64,000 bases of DNA from Candolleomyces eurysporus (lineage: Eukaryota > Basidiomycota > Agaricomycetes > Agaricales > Psathyrellaceae), in the NCBI GenBank assembly GCA_027579435.1, contig JANBPK010000715.1, positions 62,001-126,000 on the forward strand, given 5' to 3'. The notes under the pieces are model-generated. The model was not told the DNA's origin, made no database searches, and saw only the letters and a program-made list of their open reading frames with translations. Made by a program: the position numbers and the translations under genes. Positions 12,796-24,800 of this stretch are shown here, one piece after another (position 1 is the stretch's first letter; every line of letters starts with the position of its first letter).

Positions 12796-13699
12796 TAATT
12801 TGTTAGGTGAATGCACTTCCGGTTTCTTCGAACCTCTCTTTGCTGAAAACTGTAGCCTGGCCTCCCTCGATCTCTTGGCGACAGTTTTAGACTGAAAGAC
12901 ACTGATATTGAAGACAGCAGCCGCGCTGGGTTCTGGAAGGCGGAAGAAGTGCGCAATATACTAGAAACAGTGCGTTAGATATAGGACAAAGGCTGCCACA
13001 AAGTTGATTGAACTAAAGCGCAGGTTAAAATCATATGCCATGGTAAGGGCAATTTTATCGATGTCTCAACGTTTCAATGCCGACTTGTCACTTCTCGGCG
13101 AGATCGTCGACTTGGCCATTTCATCGTGGTAGATTTGAAGTGCATCAGGGCTTATTCGCCGCTAATATTAATAATGTTACCCCAAGTTCAAAGGCGTCGT
13201 ATTAGGCAGAAGAAACTATCCACAGAAAATAAACGAAGCGACTTGCCTTTTGAAAGGAAAGGCTCAGTTGCCTTGAATGCATCACTCGCCTTTCTCGGTC
13301 TATGAGCTTGGGGACGAGGCCGATTTTCCGGTCTGACCCCAGGCTGGAAATCCTGGAGCGATATTCCAGGTTTGGGAGACGGTGACATGAGACGATATCA
13401 ATATGCATCCATTGCTGAGGCCAATGTTGATGCCGGAATCCCCATAGCTGTTATCGGGGCGTATGAGACCCCTTCTGTCAACAAATACTGTCATTCATGA
13501 ACCCATGGGCCCGGACTTACTGAGTTGTGGCCGTCGGCCGCTGTCTCAAACTCGTCAACACGCCTCAGCAACGACACCCACACCCCTCGGCCGTTGCGAG
13601 AGTGTAGAACGCAATCTCGATGGAACACCGACCAACCCGGGAAAGCAAAAATAGATTCAGGGGATTCGCATAATATACAACAACACCATAAATTTACTT
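12796..13699. other. Unresolved stretch between MITE and caspase-GTPase gene
   Basis: Only short open frames without recognisable motifs are present on both strands. It is probably 3' flank and non-coding, and I cannot support a gene. Confidence 0.4.
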
Positions 13700-16600
13700 C
13701 TACTTCTCTATCAACGTCAACGTATTCGCCAATCTCGTGATGTCTGCCCTAACGTCGTCCATCTCTTCGTGAATAGCGGACCGCTCAGGGTCATCCTCGG
13801 CCATATCCTCGAGTTCGAGCTCAAGGCCCCGCAATTCCCTTCTTCTTTTATCTATTTCCGCTTCAGTGCGGCCACGAAGCCTCCTTCCCGCGGTGGTTCC
13901 CCCCAATTGTCTCGTCTCAGAAAATTCGCGTTGAACTTGGAAAGTCTCCTCGTTCCGCGACAGGGATTGGATCAATTCCAAAGGGTGGATCAAAGCGAGA
14001 TCCCGAGATAGTACGTCGGTGAGCAGCCCAAACCTGCGAAATTGAGGTCCACCACCGAAAAGGCTTTTGAGCTGAGACTCGGCTTTCTCGTAACGCTGAC
14101 GGGGGGAAGCTCCCCACGCAACAGTTCGAGGTTTTGCAAAGTTGCCGCCAAAGCCTGCCCCCTTGTTCCAATTGGTGGCTAGCACAGTCACATTTCGCAT
14201 CGCTTCTGGCCCGGCCATGTCTTTGACGAGGTTGAGGTTTTCCCCGTCGACTACTGTGAACCTCGGCTTCGAGATATTGTAACACCAAATAAGGGATGAA
14301 AGACAACGACCCTTCTGATATCTGACGTGCAAAAGATCGTAAGATATTTATTCTACCTTGATATTGCCTGCGGACACTCACTGGGTTGCCATATACGAAA
14401 CCATCGCCTGCAACATCGAAACGTGGGTATAAATATTGTAATCTTCAAATGCTGGGAGGTCTACGAAGGCTAACTCTTCCTCATCCGGGCCTGGAAGCTT
14501 TATCAGGTACTCCTTGACGAACTCGTTTGCGAACCGTGGTCGGGGCCTTGTATTGCCATAGAGCGAGTTGAACAACTCTTCTAGAAACTGAGGAGCAGTC
14601 AACGGACACTCCTGGGCGATCCTAAAATCGGGATAACGTACCGTGCTCTTCCCGTTATTTCGCGAGCCAATGACACTTCAAGAAAAATGGGTCAATGGTG
14701 TTGAAAATAGCAGCGCCTTACTCACCCAATCATACGGACCGGAGTCGATTCTTCACCCCTCGTTAATGTCATAGGCACAGTGATAGCACCCCAGATGCTG
14801 GGATGATGCCTAAATCCAACGCGTACGGTCNGACTCGGACGCCCTGATATTGGGCCCTGTTCCAAAGAAGAAAGGTCGACGTACTGGGTCGACACATAGA
14901 GCCTAAGATAACCTTGTTCTAGATCCAGTTTGTCGTCTGAAAAGTTAAAATTCTGGGGTGTTGCACCTGCTGACCCATAACCAACTTTTAGATAGCTGTG
15001 TCCAGGCAGGGAAGGGGATGGCGCAATGGCTGTAGGTTGATAGATCAGCGCTACGTGACGTTAGGTTAGTATCCAGTGACACATAGTTCTGGGCGAGGAT
15101 GCGTACTGATGCTGAAATCTGAACTGTTGAAATAGAACAGATACGGAAAGACAGGGAAGTTGGTATTGTTGGTAATCTTGAAGCCGTACGGCTGTTCTTC
15201 ATTGTGTGGTCCAAGAGTCAGTTCGACCCCGGTTCCCTCGATGTTGAGATTCGGACCACTTGGCATGTAGATCTCTTCATCGTTCTCTTCTAAAGTGAAC
15301 ATGTCGATGGTAAACTTGGACGATGGAACTGTATCTTCCATCGTCCGTGGATTCGTATTGGCGCAATCACGGAGATAGTAGTAGCTGCAGAGATGGCTCA
15401 ATGCTCTATGAAGATCATCGGCAGTGGTCTCAATTGTGTGACGGATTTTCTGTTCTTGCTCTTCAGGGTTGAGCATTTTGAATCCAATCTCCTGGGTGTC
15501 ACCGAGGTAGGTAAGACCGATGCTGGCGCTGAATGCATCCTGAGTGATGATGATGCTCAACGGACGGCGGTTTTCATTTTCTGAAATCATGGATATGAAA
15601 CAGTCCATGTTCTGAATGCTCTGCGGGACGTGGATGAATAGTTGAGGTTTGGGGTTTTCTTTGATCTGGGCGACGAAACGTCTGACTTTCATTCTGAACG
15701 GAGCCATGGATTCGACTTTCTTCTTGAACGGAGCCATAGATTCGTGACCCCTGACAGCGTTGACAGTGACCGTCGCCAGAGGGTCGTTTGGCAAGTCACT
15801 TTGCGACCTCCAAATCGCAAATTGGCTTCCGATCGATATCCCGTGGAACGCTCCGGCGCCAGCAATGGTCAAACTCCCGTCTTTCAAAGTCGCACTCAAA
15901 ACAGACTTTATGTTGGAGACCTTTCTGTTGAAAAGGAAGCGGTCCTTGTTAAGGCCCTCGCACTGGGGGGTCTGTCTACTCTCAATCGTTAGGGATCACG
16001 CTCTAACAAGGGTCCCAATGAGAACGTACAATGGTAGATTCCCCATGCGTTTTATTAAGCCTTCGTAAGTAATCTCAGCTGTATCGATACCCTTGAAAGC
16101 TCGGAGGAGGGCCCTAGTGAAAGTGCCGGTGGACTTGATCTCGCTCGCTCGCTCGTGGAGCGCGCAGGCAGACAAAAAGACATGTGATCTTGCTTCACGA
16201 AGTTGAAGCTTGGGCAGAGCTCGGGAACCCACGGTGCTAGGAAGCACAAGGTCGTCATCAAGGTCAGCAGGGAGCTCCCTCTCCTGAAGTCCTATCCCTC
16301 TGACCCTGACCTCCGATCGAAGTTGTGAACCATAGTCGGAACTACAGGAATCAAATATCACTGTCTGTTCAAAGTCATGAGTTTGAACCCACGTTATAAC
16401 GACACGTAAAAACAGAGAACCGACGTACGATGTTATCTCCCTTGCTTTCTGCAATTTGCCCGAGGAGTACACCCAGGGTACGATCCGGTATTCCCCAGAC
16501 AACGCGGTCATAGCCGTCAGGATGCTTGTAATCCCAAGGCACGATCATCTGGATTCTCGGGGAGGCCCAGCGCCATCGTTTGGGTGCAAGCGCTTCAGAT

Positions 16601-16902
16601 CCATAACCTGCATAGTAGATCAGGATAGGATCGTCGCGTTGTATCTTGTGGTTGGTAGATAAGTCCCTTAAAGCCCAGATGATGGCTTTCCTGGTGGCAT
16701 TTTCGTTTCGAAGATCTTGAATTTGGGATGCGGGGACATTGAAGTCGTCGATGAGCCAGTTCCTAATGCGATCGGCGTCCGCGACAGCGCCCTGGAGCTT
16801 GTCGAGCCCCGTCTTCTCCAAATAATTGTCGATACCGATGATCAAAGCATGCAGTCTGGGGCTGTGAAAGCCGTTGGACATTGGGCTTAGCATGCTAATC
16901 AA
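13700..16902 (-). CDS. Caspase-like domain fused to AIG1-like GTPase domain
   Basis: Exons: 16902-16429, 16364-16030, 15975-15107, 15050-14726, 14675-14642, 14587-14382, 14321-13700; 796 aa with every phase consistent. Residues 15-250 are a C14 caspase/metacaspase fold: 'LHALIIGIDNY', then 'IYYAGYGSE' where the usual catalytic His is Tyr100, then 'IFDSCSS' with the nucleophile Cys165 kept. The caspase-associated beta-rich region follows ('TPQCEGLNKDRFLFN', 'FPYLFYFN'). From about residue 505 comes a G domain: P-loop 'GSRNNGKST', G3 'VDLPAF' (canonical DxxG lost), G4-like 'VLATNW', and a charged coiled-coil tail. Loss of His suggests a pseudo-protease; the altered G3 suggests weak hydrolysis. 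Both are inferences. Caspase-like proteins are common in agarics; the joined GTPase is the unusual part. Confidence 0.85.
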
Positions 16903-17070
16903 TCAGTCGACCTACCCGCTCGATGCCATCGTTCGTAGNAAAAAATTGGGGTCCGGCGTAAACAAGCCGCAGTGTGGGAGTAGTGTGTACAGTGTTGAGG
17001 GCAACTTGTAGGAAGGACCATGCAAGGCAACGTCATCAAGGTCGGCAGTTGATGATGGACCAGGTCCCAA

Positions 17071-17105
17071 ATAGGTCCCAATTAGGGTTCCTAATTGGGA
17101 CCTAT
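17071..17105. repeat. Perfect 16-bp hairpin
   Basis: ATAGGTCCCAATTAGG (17071-17086) is followed by the 3-nt loop GTT and its exact reverse complement (17090-17105). AGGTCCCAA also occurs once more just upstream. The hairpin lies close to the 5' end of the caspase-GTPase gene and at the edge of the repeat-rich island. Confidence 0.7.
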
Positions 17106-17151
17106 CCATGAGCACTCAGTTTTCCCTACCTGGACATCCCCACGGGCCCTA

Positions 17152-17184
17152 TCGCTTGCAGAATACCCCCGATTCTGCAAGCGA
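17152..17184. repeat. 13-bp inverted repeat
   Basis: TCGCTTGCAGAAT (17152-17164) and its exact reverse complement (17172-17184) are separated by 7 nt. Flanking GGGCCC/GAGCCC extends the pairing imperfectly. With the hairpin 50 bp away it may mark the end of a transposon. Confidence 0.6.
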
Positions 17185-18246
17185 AAGAGCCCGGAAATCG
17201 CTCGCCCCGCTACCTGCCAGTAATTGGGGTTAACCTGCCAAGTACCTGGGTATGTTACCTGCCCGGCAATTGCTGAGTTCTCAGTTTCTCGCTCAATCTT
17301 AGGTTTGTTTTTGCTCTCAAAAACTAGCTAAGTCAAGGGACACATTTAGAGGTGTAGTCTGCCAAAAAATATACACCTCCCTGGGCTTTTGTTGCACGAC
17401 AGGAGCATCAAAGGCTGCCTTTCACCTATGGCCGACCCCGGACCGATGTTACCTGCTTGTTATCTGCCATCACAGCCACCACCATCCATGAATAACCTTG
17501 AAGCCGGCTTCGCCGCAACGCCCGCTACTTGGAATCGGAAGGTCGTTCACAACTATATGATGAAATATCAGAAAACATGATCACCACACCTACTAATAAT
17601 CCACGGACGTTGGAAAGTAAGGGAAAAAACCATTGATCAGTTGTATCATCACCATGAATCAAATGTCTTCCTCTTCTGCGTCACCCTCTCGCCTAGCCAT
17701 TCACATTGGCAAAACATTTCCATTGCCCACCCGTAGAACAGCTGCCAACCCTCCCTTTTTCTCTTTAATTCAAGCCTGATTGCAAGAACGTAAAACATAT
17801 ACTGGGTCTTATACTGACACACGGCGTACAACATTGACCCCGTGTGAGACACCAGTGACAAAAAAATCATTACTAATTAGTCATAGTATCCTAACCTCGT
17901 AAATGCACCTGAAAAAAACGAGCCTCGTCCTCTGTNGATGGTGGAAAAATGTCCCATACAGATTTCCCTCCCCATTTCGGTTCACTGACGGAGGCCTAGT
18001 AGACTTGCAACCCCTCCTAAATGCCTTGCTTTGGCTGATTCTCAGGGTCAGTATGACTACATCGATATCAGTGTTATGCACTGTATGACAAAAAAAAATC
18101 ACGTTGGCATTGACGAGCGAGGCATGGTTCTGTGAGAACACTGATAAGTGCGGAGTAAGAGGTAGAAGAGTTATGTTGACGCATCTTTGTACATGAAGGT
18201 GAATGTGGGTGCCCAAAATGTGGGAATAACATACCCAGTATAGTTA

Positions 18247-18752
18247 AAATGCTGAGGTAAGTGTTAAGTGGGGGGGGGCTACTAAAGACCCGCTACTTGG
18301 AACAAGGTGTTTTGCAGCATATGTACAGACACATTTGTCTTTCTGTAAAGTGATACTAGCTGTTATTGCAATGAAATTTTGGACAACACAATAAGAAGCC
18401 TTAAGAACAGTTAACCAATGAATTAAGCATCTTTCTCTTCTGCAGCTGTCTCTCACCTAGCCATCCGCACATTCACAGCTAGGAGATCTTGATTCTTCAT
18501 TGGTACAACCACCAGCTCCTTCTTTGCTACGTATCTTGTGATGTATTACACCAGTTGATAAAACATTTGGTAGGAGCAGCAGCCGCTCAGCCTCTGCTGA
18601 AGAGAAATATGTTTGAAGATATAAAGAATATGTTGATGTTTGTTTCTACCTAACGGTGGGTATGGATCCAAGAATTGTGGGAAAAAGTTACTGAGTAAAG
18701 TATAAATGCTGAGGTAAGTGATAGTGGGGGGGGCTACTAAAGACCTGCTACT
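18247..18752. repeat. Direct repeat pair with G-run
   Basis: A segment of about 50 bp occurs twice (18247-18296 and 18704-18752). It contains TGCTGAGGTAAGTG, a run of eight or nine G, and CTACTAAAGACC. A further CTACTAAAG follows the second copy. The copies are diverged and are probably remnants of one repeat family. Confidence 0.6.
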
Positions 18753-19871
18753 AAAGTAGCGGGCATTAACACGACTACCTCACTCAGAATATACATAGTT
18801 TACCAACTACTTCATGTGTATGCTAAATATCTATATAATGTGGACCAGGGGTACCGCCATGACCTCTTGGTACTCAGTGATCAACCAGATATCATTTCAT
18901 TTGAATTACCTTAGCAATGTGGTCAGAGACATGGAATCCTATCAAGGCTCAGTTAATGCAAACTTTTATGAGCTAACAGGATGAATGGTAAGTTGCCATC
19001 CACTTGATCCCAAGTGTGTGGCCTTGCAAACACTTGTCTTCTACTCACTCAAACTATATCTTGATTATCTTGAACTGCACTACTGCATATATCTTCAGTA
19101 AGCAGACCTGCCACTGGCAATTTTTGTATTCAAGTGCTAGCAATGACAGGCACCACAAATGTCAAATTCTTGCACTTCCAGTTGCCTTTCCAAAAATGAA
19201 AGACACAAAATTATTTTTTGCAAGGCTTTGCTCATTCTCTGAACTGGCAGTTGCGTGTGGAGGACAAAAAATCAAAAAGGTCAGTAACATTCATGCAACC
19301 AAAAAACTGATGTGTGCAAAGCTTGAGAGCACCAAGATATCATCTTCTATATTTGTTGCCAAGAATCAGTCATTTGCAGCCTTTCTTACCAGCAAAGCAA
19401 ACCAGTTCCAGCCTTTGCAGGAATGCTCACACTGCAGGACCACTGTGGTGATTCCAGCTATGGCATGTTGAGTGCATACTGTGAGACAGACTCTCCATAA
19501 TCTCTTTGTTTTCAACATGATTTTGATGGAGTTATGACCAATACATTGTCCAATGCCTACACAATGGAATTTCTTTGTAACCCCTGCAGGAATCAAGGTG
19601 GCATTGACATCACATCAGTTTCTCCAGGGACATGTATTGTGTGAACAAAGACAAAGAAAATGAGACTGAAAGGCACATTTGAGATATATGGAGGAAAAAT
19701 AGACCTATGTTTTGTGTCTTTGGCCAACGACTACACAGAAGCAGAATCTGGGTAAAAGAGAGTCTGTCTGCCAAAATGTGAACACAATGACAGACGCAGA
19801 ATCACCCAAGTGGTTCTGCAGTGTCAATCTTCAGGGCACAAACAACATTGCCCAGTTGATGCCCAGACAGT

Positions 19872-20362
19872 GAAGAGATCAAGAATGGCAAGACAACTTA
19901 CACACAAACCAACACCCAACACCAACTCAAAGTTGAGCCAGGCAAGATATTAGTATGTGTATGACCTTTTGTAGTCATGCCACGCCAAAATCAAGGGTGC
20001 AAGTATGGGGGTAGTGTAGAGTATTAAGGATAAAGAAGTTCTTCTCTCTTGTGTACACTTAGTCCAATCAATTGAGGGGCACTGGATAGTCATGTAGTCA
20101 ACCACTTAGGTTGTACCTTTGAAACCTTGTCTTTCCTTTAACTTAGTATCATGCTGTGTAATGAAGAGGTCAAGAACAGCGAGACAACTAACACACACAC
20201 AAACACCCAACACCAGCTCAACATTGAGCCAGGCAAGATACATATGTAGTGTATATAAACCTTTTTTAGTTGTGCCACACTGAAATTAGGGGTATGAGTA
20301 TGGGGGGTAGTATAGAGTATTAAGAATAAACAGTATTCTCTCTCTTGTGCACACTTAATCCG
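19872..20362. repeat. Two diverged LTR-like direct repeats
   Basis: Two copies of about 200 bp (19872-20069 and 20163-20362) share an ordered set of blocks: CACCCAACACC, GAGCCAGGCAAGATA, TATGGGGG, AGAGTATTAAG and TTCTCTC...ACACTTA. The second copy has a TATA-like GTATATAAAC followed by AATAAA-like sequence, as expected of a retrotransposon LTR promoter and polyadenylation region. I see no internal coding region between them, so these are probably nested solo LTRs. Confidence 0.5.
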
Positions 20363-20740
20363 ACACAAGGCCTGGAAAATCATCTTTCATTGAGAAAAAT
20401 GTGAGAATTATTGTAGGAAACATGTGATGTATTTTGAGAATTTTTCCTTCTGAAACACATTGGAATTATGCGGTCACATAACCGCCACCAGGAACAATAC
20501 AGAACTAATAATCAACAAATGTGGCACTATGTTTATTGTGTAATTTACAACATTGCTCTCAAGGGAAATATCCTGGAAATATGGAGGCTCATGTTTTTGG
20601 CCAGAAAAAGGCAGGAATGATGCGGCCCGGGATATTTTCAGAGTGTTTCACGTGGCACTGATCGCAGAAATATCCCTGCCACATCTATTCACAGTCTCTG
20701 CCACTGGAGAGATCAAAGAAAGATGCGATGGGAGACATGC

Positions 20741-20796
20741 TGGAATTATGCTGTGACGTCTCAAACATGATGCATGACCGTCACAGCATAATTCCA
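20741..20796. repeat. Perfect 18-bp inverted repeat
   Basis: TGGAATTATGCTGTGACG (20741-20758) pairs perfectly with 20779-20796 across a 20-nt spacer, with weaker pairing beyond. A related TTGGAATTATGCGGTCAC occurs at about 20459-20476, so the motif belongs to a local repeat family. Confidence 0.65.
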
Positions 20797-21810
20797 CCAT
20801 GTTTCCTCCTCAACAGATACAGAAATCATACCACTGGAGAGAAAGTAAGTGCTCTTGCTGTTGGTGTTGTTAAAGTTGCTCATAATAGTATATCAGCACT
20901 TGAGCTGTATTTAATCAATGCCAAGGGCCTCTCTTTTGCAGTGTTCAACTATACAGCCAAGAACATCCTGATGAACGACTTGCTGATTGCCACTGATCAG
21001 TGATCAGCAGATCGGCTTCTTATACAGCTTGAAGTAGTATATGTACACACTAGCTACTGTTCAAGCAGGATCATCATATCATCTGNTTTTTTTATCTTAC
21101 TTGCATTTATCAATGAATTTATTGAGTTTTTTGCTTACATTTCACATGGCATGAACAATTCTGAACTTAGGACTTAAGGACTTGAGTTGTCATAAGGATT
21201 GACTACTCAGGAATTGGCATTTCAGCTAGATGTACATCAAGGTACTCTAGTTATTGAGAAGTTACAAGAGAGACTATAGATACCTAGTATTCTTGATTCA
21301 CTCTAACCCCCACCTACTTGCACTTTGATTTTGTGCAGCTTGACTTCACATTGCCTAAGGACTAGGTTGTGTGTTTTGGTTTTGTTTGTGTGTTTTGAGC
21401 TTGGGTGCACTGATCTCATTACTGTGAGCAACACTACCACCCTTGCCCAACCACTGGAACTCAAGAAGTGTGCACAAAAAACTGAAGACATGAAAGAAGA
21501 TATGCTTGTATGTCAGTGAAGGTTTGTTTGCTAAACTGGAACAAAACAAGGTACATCCATAAAAGTTTGTCAAGCATGGCTTTAGGGTATCTTGCACTCA
21601 AAGAGTTAAATATCTGTATGTTACAGCAGCAGAAAAAATAATGAGACAATTAATTGAAAAAGAAATCATGTCTCAGAGTAAAATCTACTTTCATGTATTC
21701 ATTTGGTTTACATCCCAACAAGAAGCTCGATTTGAGATATTATAGATATTAGAAATACACAAGCAATGATAAAAAGAGGTACATATGCAATTCAGAGACA
21801 GAGGAAAAAT

Positions 21811-24800
21811 TTACACAGCCACCTGGGAGATATCAAGAGCACAGACACGGCCATTGCTACATCCAACTGCAACAAGGGTTCCTTTGGAATTCACACAAAA
21901 TGTAGTTACTTCCCAGTTGGGAGGAAGCCAGCAAACCGGGGTGTAGGCAGGCTTAGAACCATGACCAGGGGTTTTAATAATTACAATGCCTGCCACAGAG
22001 GGATTGTCTTGCTCAACATGGAGAATAAACCCATGAGTGGTGGCATACACAGGGAATGCACAGTGGCCCTTGAAGGTGGCTATACAGCCACCTTCCAGAT
22101 TCCACAGACACACTGTCTTGTCCTTGGATGTTGAAGCTACTGCTTGGTCATTGGTGGAGAAGACAGCATACTCTACACCTGCCAAGTGACCCTTGAAGAT
22201 TGTGATAATTTTATGGGTTTTATAGGTTTTATTGGTTTCATGGGTTTCAATTTCCCACAGGTGCAATGTATGGTCATCTGAAGTGGAAATCATTTTTTTT
22301 CCATCAGAGGAAAAGGCAAGGTGAGTCACTGCATCAAAATGCCCTTTAAGAACATCCAATCTTTGGCCTGTTTCCCCATTCCAGAGACATATTGTGCTAT
22401 CATTTGAGGCTGTTGCTAGCATCTTAGAGCTTGTATTGGGTGAATAGATTGCATGGCGTATATTTTCAGAATGTCCTTTGTCACATTCTAAAAATTTGGT
22501 GCCATTTTGGTCAGAGTGCCACAAATGCATAGTCTTAGCACCTGAGATCAAGACAAGCTGTGCCCCATCAGAAGAAAAGGCAATCTGCCTAATGAGACCA
22601 GAAGCAGGGTTAAGGGTGTCTATCACGGTGCCATTCTTGCTGTCCCACAACTTCACAGTTCGATCTTTTGATGCCAAGGCAAGGATTTTACCATCAGATG
22701 AAAAGGCTGCATGCTGAACTGGAGCTGAGTGGTTTTTTATGATGGCAAAACAGTCACCAGTTTTGCTGTCCCAAAGGTGTGCAGTTCTGTCCTCGGAAGT
22801 AGATAATAGTCGATTACAGTCTGGAGAAAATAGGACCTGCTGAACCCAGCCTAAATGACCTTGAACAGTGGTCCAAGTAGGATTTGATTGGTTATCCCAC
22901 ATATGCACTGTTTTGTCATCTGAGACTGAGGCTAAGCTCTGGGCATTTGGTGAGAAGGTGACATGTTGAACTTTGGCTGAGTGGCTTTTCAAAGTGGCTA
23001 CCAGAGAGTAATCTTGACAATCTGGTGAAACATTCCACACACGAATGGTTTTATCCTCTGAGGAAGATGCCAATCTGATATACTGCCCATGGGCTGAAAA
23101 TGCAACATTGAGAATATAGCTTGCATGCCCTTGAAGAGTGATCAATCCAGCTCCATTTTGGCCATCCCATAGGCGTATAGTTCTGTCATCTGATGCAGAT
23201 GCCAAGATATGTTTTCCACTTGACAAACTGAATGCAAGATGCCGCACTGGTCCTGAATGCCCTTTAAGAACTGCTAAAGATATGCCAGATTGGCTATCCC
23301 ACAGGCGAATGGTTTTATCATCTGATGCTGAGGCTAGAATTGCACCTTCAGGGGCAAACTCTACACAGCGTACCCAACTTAGATGGCCTTCAAGTGTATG
23401 TAAAAGCTGTCCTGTTTTGCTACTCCAAATGCGAACAGTGGAGTCTTTCGAAGCTGAGGCAAGCTTTACTCCATCTGATGAAAAAGATAAATGCTGGACC
23501 AAATCTTGATGTCCTTGAAGAGTGTGTAAGGCAATTCCTGCATTGCAGTCCCAAATTTTTACAGACTTATCGCTTGATGCAGATGCTAGTATCTCTTTTG
23601 AAGAGTCTGTTGAAAATGCAATATGCTGAATGGAGCCAAGATGACCTTGTAGAGAGGGTAATCTAGTGCCAAAATCACTGTTCCATAGACAGATAAAGTG
23701 ATCATTTCCAGCTGATGCTAGCTTCTTTCCATTGGATAAAAAGGCCACACATTGTATTGTGTTTTGATGTCCTTTAAGAACAAAGAGCAAAGCACCTGTT
23801 TGAGTGTCCCATAGACAAACAGTTTTGTCTTCTGATGCTGTTGCCAGTTGAAGTCCATTAGGGGAAAAAGCAGCATGCAAGACTGGTCCAGAGTGGCCCT
23901 CAAGCACTGCCAGTATCTGAGGCCATGTTTCATCGGTTCCAAATGTTCCCACTATGTGTCCCTTGTAGCTATTTGTTGGCTTTTGCAAATGCAGAGCTGC
24001 TTTTTTAGGTGCTAATGGTAGGCAGGACCAATAGATGTGCAAAGGTGAGCGCTTTATAATATTTGCATTTAGCATGGTGAATCTTTGCCCATCTTTAAGC
24101 ACTTCAATAAGTGAAGACTTGGACTTTTGACTAATAGCAGCTAATGCTTGGGTCAATGCTGAACATGCTGCATTTACTTGGCCAATATAGGATAAGACTT
24201 CCAGCCAGTATAATAGGTGACCATTTGCAAATTCCTCCAAGCATTCCATAGTTTCATGGAGCATTTCAGGATCACTTTGCCCAAGATGGGAGACCCAGTA
24301 CAGGCATGCATACTCCAGCTCCTGTGAAATGTATTTCCTTTTGGCTGCATTTGAAAGTTTGGGTATATCTTTGTAGGCATCTTGAACAGGAATTTGGCAT
24401 ATGTTGAAAACCAACTTCTTGTTCATGAGCTGCAGACAGCATTTAGCAAGGTGCAAATGATGCATTTTCTCTTTGATCAAGAACTCTGGAGGACAAAGTC
24501 CAGAATTTGTGATAAAGTCAGAAAATGATTTGTGATGGATCTTGTAGATAGGCATTGAGCCACCATTTGTAGGAGTGGGTGCAAGAACAGAATGCAAAGT
24601 AGCCAGCACTGGAATAAGATCATCATGCTCTTTTTGTAGCAGTAGTGCAAGTCCATCAATAGGAAGAGGATCTTGGAGGACTGTTATAGCACCAAGGACC
24701 AGCTGATAGCCCTCCAACCAGCTTTTACGATCAGAAGGCTGGATAGACCCAAGCACTTGAGCATAGAGACTATTCATTGGATCTGACTGGACTCCAGCAG

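Larger units (their letters stand above)
17300..21800. mobile_element. Gene-poor island of decayed repeats
   Basis: About 4.5 kb with no supportable gene. From about 18.3 kb the sequence is AT-rich with very few CpG dinucleotides and is filled with duplicated segments (annotated separately), LTR-like pieces and hairpins. A 155-codon open frame at 19004-19471 has no recognisable motif. The picture is of old, probably methylated transposon remains, and I could not assign a transposase or reverse transcriptase. Confidence 0.55.

Noticed and set aside
13700..16902. Two separate genes, a caspase and a GTPase
   Set aside because: There is no stop before the GTPase part. The exon ending at 14726 splices in phase into the P-loop exon, and the total is exactly 797 codons.
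19004..19471. 155-codon plus-strand open frame in the AT-rich island
   Set aside because: There is no domain or splice pattern, and long open frames are expected where CpG-poor sequence lacks TAA/TGA by chance; it is left as part of the repeat island.
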